A stretch of DNA of 64,000 nucleotides from Alteromonas stellipolaris (GCF_001562115.1 NZ_CP013926.1:1922001-1986000); one strand, 5' to 3'. Counted from the stretch's first letter, positions 35,082-45,491 are shown. Notes: a model not told the origin generated them from the sequence alone. Numbers and translations: made by a program.

Positions 35082-35297
35082 ATGGATCCAGAAGCAATAA
35101 AAAGTGCAATCAACCAAACCATGCCATTTGGTAAGTATGCGGGACGTCGGTTATTCCACCTGCCAGAGCCCTATTTAGTATGGTTTAACACACAAGGCTT
35201 TCCCGAAGGAAAGCTGGGGCAGCAACTCGCGCTCATGTACGAAATTAAACTTAACGGGCTCGAGTCAGTAGTAGAACCCCTGCTGCATGACGACTAG
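35082..35297 (+). CDS. DUF3820 family small protein
   Basis: A 71-aa protein with the DUF3820 core MPFGKYAGRRLFHLPEPYLVWF, which is also seen in exonuclease-associated domains. Role unknown. The ATG at 35082 is used; a TTG three codons earlier is an alternative. It lies 64 bp after the ABC transporter and 2 bp before the next gene, so the three may be cotranscribed. Confidence 0.8.
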   Translation: MDPEAIKSAINQTMPFGKYAGRRLFHLPEPYLVWFNTQGFPEGKLGQQLALMYEIKLNGLESVVEPLLHDD

Positions 35298-35299
35298 CC

Positions 35300-35623
35300 A
35301 TGTTCGCTCGTCCCCGCAAGCAAAAGCGTGAGGCTATCGATCAGCGTATATTGCGTCTGCACACAGGCATTGCTAAAAAAATAATAGCACAACCTTCACT
35401 CATTAATGACGTTCAAGCAACGTTAGAGGCTCGTTATGAAAGTGGAATGATGCGTTACGGCAGCTATATATTATGGCAAGGGATTGTAGAAACGCTTCAT
35501 ACTCCTGAGGTATTCACAGCACTGTTACTCGCCGAAGATGTACGCACGGCAAGCCTTAGACGGGAAACCATATTTACGGGTATTTTAACCGAAGCTGAGC
35601 GAGCAGAAATTCTGGAAGACTAA
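35300..35623 (+). CDS. Conserved-looking hypothetical protein
   Basis: A 107-aa basic, mostly helical protein without membrane segments or recognisable motif. Translation is probably coupled to the DUF3820 gene (2-bp spacing, no separate ribosome-binding site). It ends just before a strong terminator, so it is the last gene of its operon. Function unknown. Confidence 0.62.
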   Translation: MFARPRKQKREAIDQRILRLHTGIAKKIIAQPSLINDVQATLEARYESGMMRYGSYILWQGIVETLHTPEVFTALLLAEDVRTASLRRETIFTGILTEAERAEILED

Positions 35624-35641
35624 GTAAACATACGAAACATT

Positions 35642-35678
35642 AAAAAAGGGTAAATCGATAGTCGATTTACCCTTTTTA
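35642..35678. terminator. Bidirectional terminator
   Basis: AAAAAGGGTAAATCGA and TCGATTTACCCTTTTT form a 14-plus-bp stem with A and T tracts on the two sides, between convergent genes. Confidence 0.92.
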
Positions 35679-35721
35679 GTATGAAGCCTTAGCACAATAT
35701 CGATAAAGTTTAATTCAACGA

Positions 35722-37065
35722 CTAGGCGTTACGTAAATGGTCTGCTACTAAGAACGCCATTTCAAGTACTTGGTCTGCATTTAAACGCGGATCGCACTGG
35801 GTTTTATACGCCTGCGCTAAATCTTCATCACTAATTTCGTACGCACCACCCGTACACTCAGTCACGTGTTGGCCTGTCATTTCAAGGTGAATACCACCTG
35901 CATGAGTGCCTTCATCGTTGTGAGCTTGGAAAAACTGTTTAATTTCACGCAAAATAGCATCAAAATTACGGGTTTTGTAACCACTAGATGCTGAGAAGGT
36001 GTTGCCGTGCATGGGGTCAGAACTCCATACTACGTGTCTGCCTTCTGCTTTAACGCGGCGTAATAAACGAGGCAAATTGTCAGCCAAGTTATCAGCCCCC
36101 ATACGTGTAATAAGGGTTAATCTACCAGGGTCGTTATTTGGGTTAAGGGCATCAATCAAACGAATAAGTTCGTCTTCTTCCATGCTAGGCCCAACTTTCA
36201 CACCAATAGGGTTATGAATGCCGCGGAAGAACTCAATATGAGCATGATCAAGCTGACGGGTACGCTCACCAATCCAAATCATGTGCGCTGAGCAATCGTA
36301 AGGCTTACCCGTTAGCGTATCAATTCGAGTTAGGGCTTGTTCGTAGTTCAGCAATAATGCTTCATGCGAGGTAAACAATGAGGTTTCATGCAATGTGGGG
36401 CTAGATTGGGAATTAATACCAATCACATCCATGAATGACAAGGTATCTTGAATACGCACAGCCATATCGTGGTAGCGTTCTTTAAGCGGGTTGTTTTCAA
36501 CAAACGCCATATTCCAACGGTTTACTTCGTGAAGGTCGGCCAAGCCACCTTGGGAAAAAGCGCGAAGTAAATTAAGGGTAGATGCACTGCGGTGATACGC
36601 TTCAATTAAACGGTTAGGATCAGGGCGTCGAGCAGCTTCGTTAAACTCGAAACTATTGATGATATCGCCGCGGTAGCTTGGCAATGTAACGCCATTGCGG
36701 GTTTCAAAGTTCGATGAACGAGGCTTAGCATACTGGCCAGCCATGCGAGCCACTTTGGTTACTGGGCATCGACCTGCGAAGGTTAAAACAATCGCCATCT
36801 GAAGCAATACTTTAAAGGTATCGCGAATTTTTGGCGCATTAAATTCGTCAAACGATTCGGCGCAGTCACCGCCTTGAAGCAGAAAGCCTTTACCTAAACT
36901 AACCTCACCAAGTTGACGGCGAAGATCACGGGCTTCAGCGGCAAAAACCAGCGGTGGATATGTACTTAGCGTGTGCTCTACTTGTTTAAGTTGTGCCGCA
37001 TCATCGTACTCTGGTTGTTGAAGGATAGGTTTTTGCCTCCAACTGTCTACTTGCCAATTACTCAA
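35722..37065 (-). CDS. Class II 3-deoxy-7-phosphoheptulonate (DAHP) synthase
   Basis: A 447-aa type II DAHP synthase, first enzyme of the shikimate pathway. Diagnostic stretches include [11 protein letters not shown] (about 62), [11 protein letters not shown] (about 106), [12 protein letters not shown] and [10 protein letters not shown] with [12 protein letters not shown] near the C-terminus, covering metal- and PEP-binding residues. It is plant/actinobacterial in type rather than the E. coli AroFGH type. It supplies chorismate for the trp pathway encoded 25 kb away. Confidence 0.94.
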   Translation of the reverse strand: MSNWQVDSWRQKPILQQPEYDDAAQLKQVEHTLSTYPPLVFAAEARDLRRQLGEVSLGKGFLLQGGDCAESFDEFNAPKIRDTFKVLLQMAIVLTFAGRCPVTKVARMAGQYAKPRSSNFETRNGVTLPSYRGDIINSFEFNEAARRPDPNRLIEAYHRSASTLNLLRAFSQGGLADLHEVNRWNMAFVENNPLKERYHDMAVRIQDTLSFMDVIGINSQSSPTLHETSLFTSHEALLLNYEQALTRIDTLTGKPYDCSAHMIWIGERTRQLDHAHIEFFRGIHNPIGVKVGPSMEEDELIRLIDALNPNNDPGRLTLITRMGADNLADNLPRLLRRVKAEGRHVVWSSDPMHGNTFSASSGYKTRNFDAILREIKQFFQAHNDEGTHAGGIHLEMTGQHVTECTGGAYEISDEDLAQAYKTQCDPRLNADQVLEMAFLVADHLRNA

Positions 37066-37164
37066 GGGGTTCTCCTGATTTAAATGTTTTTACGTTTAGG
37101 CAAACGTTAATCTCGTTGTGTAAGCGCTTATCTGCATGCGCGCTACGATTTATTGCGCGCTACT

Positions 37165-37938
37165 TTACCACATTTGATTTAATACAATAGGTGCGCAAAC
37201 TTGAATATCTAGAAAGTCGTCGCGCTTATTTACTGCAAAATGACAATCGAAGGTCTGTTCTAGGTTTTTGACCGACAATACCGACTCAGTCAAACCGAAA
37301 CTTACGTTAGTACCCAATTTCATTAGCAGTACTTTATAACTATAGTTTGCGCTTAATGAAATGTCATGACTGCTTAGCACTAAGGTATTCCCTTTATTGC
37401 ATAAGGTTTCAAACAGCGCCATTAACGCATACTGATGTCGAATATCTACCCCTTGCAAGGGTTCATCTAACAACAAAAGCGCTTCGCCTCGCTTAATGGC
37501 AGGCCAAACTTGCAGCAACGCACGGCAAATTTCAACGCGCTGACGTTCTCCGCCTGAAAGTCGGTTTAAAGGCGTTTGCAAAAAGCCCGTTACTTCCAAT
37601 GTGGCTTCTAACAAGCTGGGAAGTTCAAACGTGGGTTCACTTGTAAAAAACGAAAGGTATTCTTTTACCGATACCGCAAAAACAGCTTCACTTTGCTGTG
37701 CCAATAAAGTTCTAAATGTTGCTAATGCACCTAAAGGCCATTGTTGAAGAGACTGTTCTAACAGCGAAGCTTCTCCGTGTTCTGTTTCCAACACCCCAGC
37801 CATTATCGACAACAGGGTAGACTTTCCAGCGCCGTTAGGGCCAAGAATATGAACGCAATCGCCTTTATTGATATCAAGGGTGATATTCGCTAAACGCTTA
37901 TTCACACTAATATCCCGCAAAGTTATAACCGGGCTCAT
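37165..37938 (-). CDS. btuD: Vitamin B12/iron-siderophore ABC transporter ATPase (BtuD-like)
   Basis: A 257-aa ATPase of the FecCD/BtuCD class. Walker A LGPNGAGKST, signature LSGGERQR and Walker B LLLLDEPLQG are intact. The start at 37938 overlaps the btuC stop (ATGA), which was preferred to a longer in-frame start. Cobalamin specificity is inferred from similarity to BtuD; a siderophore substrate remains possible because no btuF or riboswitch is nearby. Confidence 0.82.
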   Translation of the reverse strand: MSPVITLRDISVNKRLANITLDINKGDCVHILGPNGAGKSTLLSIMAGVLETEHGEASLLEQSLQQWPLGALATFRTLLAQQSEAVFAVSVKEYLSFFTSEPTFELPSLLEATLEVTGFLQTPLNRLSGGERQRVEICRALLQVWPAIKRGEALLLLDEPLQGVDIRHQYALMALFETLCNKGNTLVLSSHDISLSANYSYKVLLMKLGTNVSFGLTESVLSVKNLEQTFDCHFAVNKRDDFLDIQVCAPIVLNQMW

Positions 37939-38933
37939 CGAAGCTGACCTTTTAATAATGCCCAAATGAGCAAAGGGCCTCCTAAGGTGGCAGTGATCAT
38001 AGACACAGGTAGGGTAATCGCACGGGTAAGTTCAGACATCAGCACCACAATAAGCAATAAACTGGCGCCACATAGCGCGCTTGCTGGTAACAGCAACCTA
38101 TTATCATGACCCAGAATAAGCCGAAGGATGTGAGGCACCAACAACCCAACAAAGGCAATAGCTCCCGCAATAGACACTGCCGCTCCTACCCCCACGGCGG
38201 TAGCAATAAGGCTACGCTCGGTAAGTTGTTGCACATGCACACCACTGCTTAACGCCGCTAAATCACCGGCATACAACCTATTAAACTTGGCAGATTGGCC
38301 CATTTGATACCACAAACTACCAATAATAAGTGGGCCGCTTACCCACAAAATAGGCCAAGTGGTTTGATACACGCTTCCCATCAGCCAAAACGTTAAATTA
38401 CGTAGTGATTGAGCATCACTAAACATGTACAACCAAGCGATAACAGCCCCACTCAAAGTAGAGATGGCAATACCCGATAGAATAACAGCAACCGCTGAGC
38501 CCAGCAGCTTTCGAGCTAGGCGATAGATAATAAACGTGGTTATTAACGCACCAATAAAGCAGCCCAAAGGAAGTATGTAATGAAGATAAGGCTGTGCCCA
38601 CAAAGGTGTAAGCAATAACAGGGTTGCAGCCACTAAACTGGCGCCGCTGGTGATACCTATTATACCTGGGTCTGCCAACGGATTACGCAGTACTATTTGA
38701 AGCGTGGCGCCACTTACGGCCAATACACTACCTACTAAAATGGCGGTAATAATCAGCGGAATTTGAAGCTGTAATGTGATGTGTTGCTTTAATGCAGTGG
38801 GTGAATCGGTTAGCCATACTGTGGCTAAGACACCAACAATGAGCAGAAAGGTAATACTGCAAAGTAGGAAGATGGCCGCGCTTCCTTTTCCCGCACCGTC
38901 CTTGACCGCCGAGCCCCTTGAAACCGTGTGCAT
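37935..38933 (-). CDS. btuC: Vitamin B12/iron-siderophore ABC transporter permease (BtuC-like)
   Basis: A 332-aa FecCD-family permease with about ten transmembrane segments and the characteristic LRNPLADPGIIGITSGASL and GAIAFVGLLVPHILR motifs. It is coupled to btuD by a 4-nt overlap and begins 3 bp after the tyrosine phosphatase gene, forming a three-gene operon. Confidence 0.85.
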   Translation of the reverse strand: MHTVSRGSAVKDGAGKGSAAIFLLCSITFLLIVGVLATVWLTDSPTALKQHITLQLQIPLIITAILVGSVLAVSGATLQIVLRNPLADPGIIGITSGASLVAATLLLLTPLWAQPYLHYILPLGCFIGALITTFIIYRLARKLLGSAVAVILSGIAISTLSGAVIAWLYMFSDAQSLRNLTFWLMGSVYQTTWPILWVSGPLIIGSLWYQMGQSAKFNRLYAGDLAALSSGVHVQQLTERSLIATAVGVGAAVSIAGAIAFVGLLVPHILRLILGHDNRLLLPASALCGASLLLIVVLMSELTRAITLPVSMITATLGGPLLIWALLKGQLR

Positions 38934-38936
38934 AGC

Positions 38937-39404
38937 TTAGCTCTGTTGAATATGTGCAATCAGCCCATCAGAGGCCTCTTCTATTAAGTCTAACACTAAT
39001 TCAAAACCCCGTTTTCCGCCATAATATGGGTCTGGAACTTCTTTATCTTCACTGTTAGCGAAGTCTAGAAACAAGTGGATTTTTTCGTGGTGTTCCGGCG
39101 CGGACATTTCACGTAGATTGTCTAAATTGCTGTTATCCATTGCCAGAATATAGTCGTACTTTTCGAAATCTTTGTCATCGACTCTTCGGCACTTTAAGCC
39201 TTTAAAGCTATAACCTCGCTCTACGCCAACCGCTTGCGAACGTTTATCTGGTTGTTTACCAATGTGATATCCATGGGTTCCGGCAGAGTCTATGTCTAGT
39301 TTTAACCCTGCATCAGCCGCTTTGCGAATAAACACAGCTTCGGCCGTAGGTGAACGGCAAATGTTACCCAAGCACACGAATAACACCGATGTGTTCTGAC
39401 CCAT
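38937..39404 (-). CDS. Low-molecular-weight protein-tyrosine phosphatase
   Basis: A 155-aa LMW-PTP. The P-loop is VCLGNICRS (CX5R, Cys11 to Arg17) and the general acid Asp lies in DPYYGG near residue 123. It is first in the operon with btuC and btuD; the functional link is unclear. Divergent from pepE with 94 bp between the starts. Confidence 0.93.
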   Translation of the reverse strand: MGQNTSVLFVCLGNICRSPTAEAVFIRKAADAGLKLDIDSAGTHGYHIGKQPDKRSQAVGVERGYSFKGLKCRRVDDKDFEKYDYILAMDNSNLDNLREMSAPEHHEKIHLFLDFANSEDKEVPDPYYGGKRGFELVLDLIEEASDGLIAHIQQS

Positions 39405-39498
39405 ATAAAAATTCCTTTAAAACCAATAACGGCACTAAGCTAAACTTTATGTTAACTTTTACGTAAATAACGCCGTTTAAAAAAATTGTGGAGCAGTA

Positions 39499-40221
39499 AT
39501 GACCGCACATGTATTAATGTTAAGTAGTTCTCGTCAGGGCGACGAAGCGTACCTTGAACATGCGAGAAGCCTTATTCTTGCACACTTAGGTAGCATTCGC
39601 GACCTAATATTTATTCCTTACGCAGCAGTGACACAAAGCTACGACAACTATGTGTCTGCAGTCGCTTCAGCCTTGCCAGAATGTAATGTGACAGGGCTTC
39701 ATACTTTTGATAACCCTATACAGGCTATCAATAATGCAAAGGTAAACAATCAAGCTATAGTAGTAGGCGGCGGAAATACCTTCCATCTGATGCATACAAT
39801 ATACCAACAAAATTTGTTAGCACCACTTCAACACGCTATTGCTGAAAGCACACCCTATATTGGCTGGAGTGCAGGCTCTAACATTTGCGGGCAAAGCATT
39901 CGAACAACCAATGATATGCCAATTGTTGAGCCGAAAAGCTTTAATGCGCTGAATGTAGTGCCTTTTCAGTTGAATCCGCACTACAGCGATTATCATCCGC
40001 CTGGTCACAATGGCGAAACGCGAGACCAACGGCTAGCGGAGTTTACAGTGTTAAATCCCGGCACACCTGTTGTGGCCATTCGTGAAGGAACCGCCCTTTC
40101 TTTGTCTCAGCAGAAGTTAACGCTAGTGGGTGAAAAAGGCGGGTTTATCTTTTTAGGTGATGAAAAGCGCTCAATCGCGCCTAATGATGATTTAACAGAG
40201 CTTCTGAATAGCAGTTTGTAG
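39499..40221 (+). CDS. pepE: Alpha-aspartyl dipeptidase PepE
   Basis: A 240-aa peptidase S51 enzyme that cleaves Asp-X dipeptides. The nucleophile is Ser124 in GWSAGSN; GGGNTFHL near 90 and NPHYSDYHPPGHNGETRDQR near 160 (His) are family signatures. Its last 30 nt overlap the convergent bioD gene. Confidence 0.93.
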   Translation: MTAHVLMLSSSRQGDEAYLEHARSLILAHLGSIRDLIFIPYAAVTQSYDNYVSAVASALPECNVTGLHTFDNPIQAINNAKVNNQAIVVGGGNTFHLMHTIYQQNLLAPLQHAIAESTPYIGWSAGSNICGQSIRTTNDMPIVEPKSFNALNVVPFQLNPHYSDYHPPGHNGETRDQRLAEFTVLNPGTPVVAIREGTALSLSQQKLTLVGEKGGFIFLGDEKRSIAPNDDLTELLNSSL

Positions 40222-40863
40222 CGCTTCTGAACTTGGCGCGCTTGAAAAAGGCACTTCCAGCAATAACGGTGCTGGCATGGCATTTTTAAGCGTAGCCAAA
40301 TTGTCATCGTATCGAGACATACTACCGGTGATATCGTTAGCTACCCAACCTACAATATTTAGCCCGTCGTTTTGAATAGCTTGCGCGGTGAGCAGTGCAT
40401 GGTTTAAGCAGCCTAGCTTCATACCCACTACTAAAATAACATCCATTTTTAGCTCGCTCACTACATCTGACAGAAACAGCGTATCGGTTAACGGTAATCG
40501 CCAGCCTCCTGCTCCTTCCATTAATAGAAGATCTGGTGTTTCTTGTTGCAGGCGAACCAGCCCTTCAATCACTGCATTACTCGTTAATTCAACCCCCGCC
40601 TCTTTTGCGGCTATGTGCGGTGCAATGGGTGGTAAAAAAGCAATAGGATTGATGGTACTGATAGGAAGCTTAATGCTGCTTGCTTGTTGAATTTCTGATG
40701 CATCTTCGTTTATCCAGTCGCTGCCCACTTTTTCGCAGCCTGCCGAAATAGGTTTGTAACCCAAACTTGCTTTTTCAAAGCTTTCAGCGGCTTTTAGTAG
40801 GTGACAGGTAACGTAGGTTTTACCTACTTCGGTATCGGTTCCGGTAATGAAATACTGCTTCAT
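40192..40863 (-). CDS. bioD: Dethiobiotin synthetase
   Basis: A 223-aa ATP-dependent carboxylase closing the ureido ring of dethiobiotin. The P-loop is GTDTEVGKT at residues 7-15, and LLMEGAGGWRLPL near 105 is typical. The start at 40863 overlaps the bioC stop (ATGA). Last gene of bioBFCD; it overlaps pepE tail-to-tail by 30 nt. Confidence 0.94.
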   Translation of the reverse strand: MKQYFITGTDTEVGKTYVTCHLLKAAESFEKASLGYKPISAGCEKVGSDWINEDASEIQQASSIKLPISTINPIAFLPPIAPHIAAKEAGVELTSNAVIEGLVRLQQETPDLLLMEGAGGWRLPLTDTLFLSDVVSELKMDVILVVGMKLGCLNHALLTAQAIQNDGLNIVGWVANDITGSMSRYDDNLATLKNAMPAPLLLEVPFSSAPSSEALQTAIQKLC

Positions 40864-41735
40864 GGTTTCTCTAATCTGAAATGACACACTTTGTAAGTAA
40901 GCGGTAGCACGCCATCGACAGCGCTAATATTTTTGTAGGCTAACGATAACTTTTTGATATCACTACGTGACAGCGATTGCTGCTTAGCTCCTGTAGCTCC
41001 TGCCCCTACGTTTTTGATTGAACGAAGCAAGGAAAGTACATCTTGGTGCTCATCAACATAATCTTTATTGATAAGGCGGCTAACCCGCAGCCCTGCCCCA
41101 AGGAACGATTTAAGCCACAACTGTGCTTCGGGCAAACTTGTTATCGCAGCAGGTAATTGAGCAATACTTCTCGCTTTATGAAGTTCAGCAAAAGAACCAC
41201 TAACCATTATGGCAATTTCTGCCATACCTGAAGGCTTAAGTACGCGGTAAATTTCGCTGGCTACTGTTTGTGGGCTGTTACACCACTGCAATGCCATGGA
41301 AGAAAAAACAGAACTGAAGCTACTACTTTCGAACGGTAACGACTGTGCTGAACCTTGTTTAAAATCAACATCAGGGAAGCGAGCTTGTGCTCTATGCACC
41401 ATACCTGGTGCAATATCTAATCCCATAACGTTTGCGCCACGTTGCTGTAACGTGTGGCTATGAGTTCCCGTAGCACAGCCAATATCAAGTAGTTCGCCGT
41501 GCAAGGCGTTAGGTAAATTGTTTAACCCTGCCTGTGCAATTTCGCGCTGAATATGTGCTTCGTTATCGTACTTATTTGCGGCTTTTGAAAATTGCTTCGC
41601 AACAACCGCTTCGCTTATTCCGCTTTCTGATTGAAGGGCTAATTGAAGATTGGAATGGTCATCTAAATGGACTGCAAAAGCGCCTTGGTGGGAAAGCTGC
41701 TTAGGCACTTGTTTAGCGAAAAATTGCGGACTCAT
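40860..41735 (-). CDS. bioC: Malonyl-ACP O-methyltransferase BioC
   Basis: A class I SAM methyltransferase (291 aa) that starts pimeloyl synthesis by methylating malonyl-ACP. The SAM motif LDIGCATGTHS is near residue 83, with SMALQWCNSP further on as in other BioC proteins. The first 43 residues are an extension relative to E. coli BioC (251 aa); no better internal start is visible, and the start is coupled to bioF by a 4-nt overlap. bioH is not in the window. Confidence 0.9.
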   Translation of the reverse strand: MSPQFFAKQVPKQLSHQGAFAVHLDDHSNLQLALQSESGISEAVVAKQFSKAANKYDNEAHIQREIAQAGLNNLPNALHGELLDIGCATGTHSHTLQQRGANVMGLDIAPGMVHRAQARFPDVDFKQGSAQSLPFESSSFSSVFSSMALQWCNSPQTVASEIYRVLKPSGMAEIAIMVSGSFAELHKARSIAQLPAAITSLPEAQLWLKSFLGAGLRVSRLINKDYVDEHQDVLSLLRSIKNVGAGATGAKQQSLSRSDIKKLSLAYKNISAVDGVLPLTYKVCHFRLEKP

Positions 41736-43000
41736 GCTATCGACTCCATCGCAAGGGCAATAGCATCAACAAGTACATCTATGTCTTGCTGGGTATGGGT
41801 AGCGCTTAGGGTAATACGCAATCGGTCCTCCCCTTTCGGTACTGTAGGGTAGCGAATAGCAGGTATCCATATGCCACGCGCTTTAAGGGCATCACTTAAC
41901 GCTAACGCGCGTTTAGGGCTGCCTACAATAATGGGCTGTATTGCGCTATTTGAATTCGCAAGTTGTAAATCGCCATTTCGATCATCCCCAATTTGGGCAC
42001 TAAAGCGCTCGCGAAAATACGCAACATTGTAATTCAACGCGTCTGTCCGACTGCTATCTGCAGCAATGTGCGTCAGTGAATACAACGTGGCTACTGCTTG
42101 GGCTGGCGGCATGGCCGTGGAGTACACGTAATGCTTGGCAAAATTTACTAGGTAATCAATTAGCGCTTGGCTTCCAGCAATAAAAGCGCCCGCGGTTCCT
42201 ACAGCTTTGCCGAAGGTGCCCATCACTATGGGTACATCTGTTTGAGATAGCGCTTGCGCTTCAATACTGCCCAACCCGTTTTCACCTAATACCCCCATGC
42301 CGTGTGCATCGTCTACCATCAGCCATACATTGTGTTGCTTCGCTATATCTGCCATATCACGAAGGGGTGCGGTGTCGCCGTCCATACTGAATACACCTTC
42401 AGTGACGACCAACTTGTCACTGTTACTGGTGGTATCAACCTTTTCTAATAAATTGGAAAGGTGAGCTAAATCGTTGTGCCTAAAGCGACGCAGCTTGGCT
42501 TTGGTTGCCATAGCTCCTTCAAGGAAGGAGGCATGCATAAGCCGGTCTGCAAAAATTTCACCGGAATGTTTAAAGCTGGCCGCGGCACTTGGGGTTTGAT
42601 TACTAGCACTTTGATTATTAGCGCCTTGATTATGAGCATCACTAAATAGCGCCATGCATAATGCTTGGTTAGCCGCGAACCCCGAATTAAACAACAATGC
42701 GGCTTCTCGGTTTAGACCGTCGGCAATGTAAGCCTCTAGCGCTAAATGCGCTTGGGTATGACCGGTGACCAAGGGCGAGGCGCCGCTGCCACCACCAAAT
42801 TGTGCCAAGCCTTCTACCCAGCTTTGCAATACGCCTTCATGGTGACGCATACCAAGGTAATCATTACTGGCAAAATTTAAATAGTGCTCACCATCAATGC
42901 AGATGATGTTGTCTTTTTCGTACTGCTGGCATACCCGCTTACGCAAGTATCCTTGTTGAGCCCGCTCGGCTAAGCGGGCTTCAAGCCAATCGAAGGACAT
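41732..43000 (-). CDS. bioF: 8-amino-7-oxononanoate synthase
   Basis: A PLP-dependent alpha-oxoamine synthase of 422 aa. The PLP lysine lies in GTFGKAVGTAGAF, and substrate motifs NDYLGM and GGSGASPLVTGH are conserved. Compared with usual length (about 385) there is a polar insertion of about 25 residues near position 120-145, rich in Asn, Gln and Ser, just after LFNSGFAANQAL. It overlaps bioB by one base and bioC by four. Confidence 0.93.
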   Translation of the reverse strand: MSFDWLEARLAERAQQGYLRKRVCQQYEKDNIICIDGEHYLNFASNDYLGMRHHEGVLQSWVEGLAQFGGGSGASPLVTGHTQAHLALEAYIADGLNREAALLFNSGFAANQALCMALFSDAHNQGANNQSASNQTPSAAASFKHSGEIFADRLMHASFLEGAMATKAKLRRFRHNDLAHLSNLLEKVDTTSNSDKLVVTEGVFSMDGDTAPLRDMADIAKQHNVWLMVDDAHGMGVLGENGLGSIEAQALSQTDVPIVMGTFGKAVGTAGAFIAGSQALIDYLVNFAKHYVYSTAMPPAQAVATLYSLTHIAADSSRTDALNYNVAYFRERFSAQIGDDRNGDLQLANSNSAIQPIIVGSPKRALALSDALKARGIWIPAIRYPTVPKGEDRLRITLSATHTQQDIDVLVDAIALAMESIA

Positions 43001-44115
43001 TATGCCTCCGCAGGCTGTTTCTGTTTACGCGGTGCGCTAGCATCGTAAAATAAATCGCTAGCATCAGAACCTTGTTCTTGTTGCTGCGCAATTTCTTCTT
43101 CTAATACTTGCTGATGCGCTTCATCAGAAAAATCGCGAGTACGTTCTGTGTTTATGCCTAACTTTTTAAACAGTATCACGTCTTCGTGGGTATCAGGGTT
43201 AGACGTAGTAAGCAGTTTACAACCGTAGAAAATTGAGTTCGCACCGGCCATAAAGCATAGTGCTTGCATCTGTTCATTCATGGCTTCGCGGCCTGCCGAT
43301 AAACGCACGTGAGATTTAGGCATCATGATACGGGCTACCGCAATAGTGCGAATAAACTCGAAGTAATCTAAATCTTCTAAACTGGCTAGAGGCGTACCTT
43401 TTACTTTAACTAGCATATTAATAGGTACACTTTGCGGCTGCTCAGGCAAGTTTGCTAATTGGATTAGCAAGCTGGCTCTGTCGCCTGCGGTTTCGCCCAT
43501 ACCTACAATACCGCCAGAACACACATTCATGCCCGCTGCACGCACATTTTCAAGGGTATTTAGTCTGTCTTGATAGGTACGAGTGGTAATAATATCGCCA
43601 TAGTATTCAGGCGAGGTATCAAGGTTATGGTTGTAATAATCTAGACCAGCCTGCTTGAGGGCTACCGCTTGATCGCGGGTTAACATACCAAGGGTCATGC
43701 AGGTTTCAAGGCCAAGTTGTTTAACCTCTTCCACCATTTTTACAATATAAGGCATGTCTCTGTCACGTGGGTTACGCCATGCGGCCCCCATACAAAAACG
43801 GGTAGAGCCCACTTGCTTGGCTTCTTTGGCACGCTCAATCACTTTTTCGATTTCAAGCAAACGCTCTTTTTCTAAGCCCGTGTCGTAACGCGCACTTTGT
43901 GGACAGTATTTACAGTCTTCCGGGCATGCACCGGTTTTAATCGACAACAAGGTGCTTACTTGTACTTCGTTTGGATTGAAGTGTTGTCTGTGAACCACTT
44001 GCGCTTGAAACAGCAAGTCGTTAAATGGCAAGGCATAAAGCGCCTCTACTTCGGCTTGTGACCAATCGTGACGAATTGTATTATTTTGCGCGTCAGGCGC
44101 GAAAGCCAGAGTCAT
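43000..44115 (-). CDS. bioB: Biotin synthase
   Basis: A radical SAM enzyme of 371 aa that inserts sulfur into dethiobiotin. The 4Fe-4S motif is CPEDCKYC (Cys64, 68, 71); the 2Fe-2S cysteines and Arg follow in the usual places ([22 protein letters not shown]). A polar Gln/Asp-rich C-terminal tail of about 30 residues extends beyond E. coli BioB. First gene of the minus-strand operon, divergent from bioA. Confidence 0.96.
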   Translation of the reverse strand: MTLAFAPDAQNNTIRHDWSQAEVEALYALPFNDLLFQAQVVHRQHFNPNEVQVSTLLSIKTGACPEDCKYCPQSARYDTGLEKERLLEIEKVIERAKEAKQVGSTRFCMGAAWRNPRDRDMPYIVKMVEEVKQLGLETCMTLGMLTRDQAVALKQAGLDYYNHNLDTSPEYYGDIITTRTYQDRLNTLENVRAAGMNVCSGGIVGMGETAGDRASLLIQLANLPEQPQSVPINMLVKVKGTPLASLEDLDYFEFIRTIAVARIMMPKSHVRLSAGREAMNEQMQALCFMAGANSIFYGCKLLTTSNPDTHEDVILFKKLGINTERTRDFSDEAHQQVLEEEIAQQQEQGSDASDLFYDASAPRKQKQPAEA

Positions 44116-44213
44116 TGACTGTCCTTTACTAATTAAGAATGCTGGCTTAGTCTATGCTCCAAACACGAGTTGTCAACTCTGACCATTTCAAAAGCTTTAC
44201 TAACGGTTGAATT
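44116..44213. promoter_or_regulatory. Divergent bioB/bioA control region
   Basis: Only 98 bp separate the two start codons. A perfect inverted repeat GAGTTG-T-CAACTC lies at 44167-44179; its TTGTCAAC part resembles a BirA half-site (TTGTAAACC in E. coli), and GGTTGAATT at 44205-44213 resembles the opposite half but at a non-standard distance. A BirA operator is expected here, but I cannot fit a canonical one. Confidence 0.35.
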
Positions 44214-45491
44214 TTGAACAATATAGATTTTGATAAAAAACACATTTGGCACCCCTACACCTCAGCAACGAACCCACTACCTTGCTATGAAGTGGTTGGC
44301 GCTAAAGGGGTTGAGCTTACCCTATCAACCGGCGAGGTATTGGTTGATGGCATGTCAAGCTGGTGGGCGGCTATTCATGGTTACAATCACCCTGTATTAA
44401 ACCAAGCGGCGCACAGCCAAATTGACGCTTTTTCTCACGTTATGTTTGGCGGTATTACCCACCAGCCAGCTGTAGATTTATGCCGTACACTATTACAAAT
44501 GGTACCTGACGGTATTGAACGGGTGTTTTTAGCCGACTCTGGTTCGGTTTCAGTAGAAGTGGCGATTAAGATGGCCATTCAGTATTGGGCTTGCCAAGGC
44601 CGCCCCGAAAAATCGCGCATTGTAGCGCCTCGCAATGGCTATCATGGCGATACTTTTGCGGCTATGTCGGTTTGTGACCCAGTAAACGGTATGCACAGCT
44701 TGTTTGAAAGCGTACTTAGCAAACAACTTTTTGCCCCTGCTCCGCAAACCCGTTTCGGCCAGACGTTCAGTGAAGACGACATTTTACCTTTAGCCGAACT
44801 GTTCGAAAAACATCACCAAGAAATGGCGGCGCTTATACTAGAGCCCGTTGTTCAAGGTGCGGGTGGTATGCGCATTTATCACCCTGAATATTTAAAACGC
44901 TGCCGCCAACTTTGCGATAACTACGATGTACTGCTAATTTGCGACGAAATTGCGACTGGATTTGGACGAACGGGCAAGCTATTCGCCTGTGAGCATGCGG
45001 GCATTTCACCTGATATCATGTGTTTAGGTAAAGCCATTACCGGCGGATATATGACCTTAGCGGCCACCTTATGTACTGAAGACGTGGCGTTAGGTGTCTG
45101 CCAAGGCTCGCCCGGTGTATTCATGCACGGCCCAACGTATATGGGTAACCCACTAGCTTGTGCTGTGGCTAATGCCAGTTTGTCATTAATAAACGAAAAT
45201 CACTGGCAGCAACAAATCCCTGCCATTGAGAAACAATTACACGCTGAGCTGTCAAAATGTGCCAGTTTACCGACTGTAGCCGACGTTAGAGTGCTAGGTG
45301 CAATAGGTGTGGTTGAAACTTTACACCCTGTGAACGTGGCCGATATTCAGCGTCATTTTGTTAAACAAGGCGTGTGGATAAGGCCTTTTGGTAAGCTGGT
45401 ATATATTATGCCTCCGTACATTATTAGCCCAGACCAGCTGAGCAAACTCACCCACGCTATTTATACCTATCTTAGCCAGGCTTTAAGGTAA
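44214..45491 (+). CDS. bioA: Adenosylmethionine-8-amino-7-oxononanoate aminotransferase
   Basis: A class III PLP aminotransferase of 425 aa that forms DAPA using SAM as amino donor. [12 protein letters not shown] at the N-terminus and [16 protein letters not shown] are BioA signatures; the PLP Lys is in [15 protein letters not shown]. The frame has no ATG: a stop codon lies two codons upstream of TTG (44214), so TTG or the preceding ATT must be used, without a strong ribosome-binding site. Initiation is probably weak. Confidence 0.94.
   Translation: MNNIDFDKKHIWHPYTSATNPLPCYEVVGAKGVELTLSTGEVLVDGMSSWWAAIHGYNHPVLNQAAHSQIDAFSHVMFGGITHQPAVDLCRTLLQMVPDGIERVFLADSGSVSVEVAIKMAIQYWACQGRPEKSRIVAPRNGYHGDTFAAMSVCDPVNGMHSLFESVLSKQLFAPAPQTRFGQTFSEDDILPLAELFEKHHQEMAALILEPVVQGAGGMRIYHPEYLKRCRQLCDNYDVLLICDEIATGFGRTGKLFACEHAGISPDIMCLGKAITGGYMTLAATLCTEDVALGVCQGSPGVFMHGPTYMGNPLACAVANASLSLINENHWQQQIPAIEKQLHAELSKCASLPTVADVRVLGAIGVVETLHPVNVADIQRHFVKQGVWIRPFGKLVYIMPPYIISPDQLSKLTHAIYTYLSQALR

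Noticed and set aside
39405..39498. Cobalamin riboswitch ahead of the btuCD operon
   Set aside because: Only 94 bp are available and no B12-box-like sequence is present.
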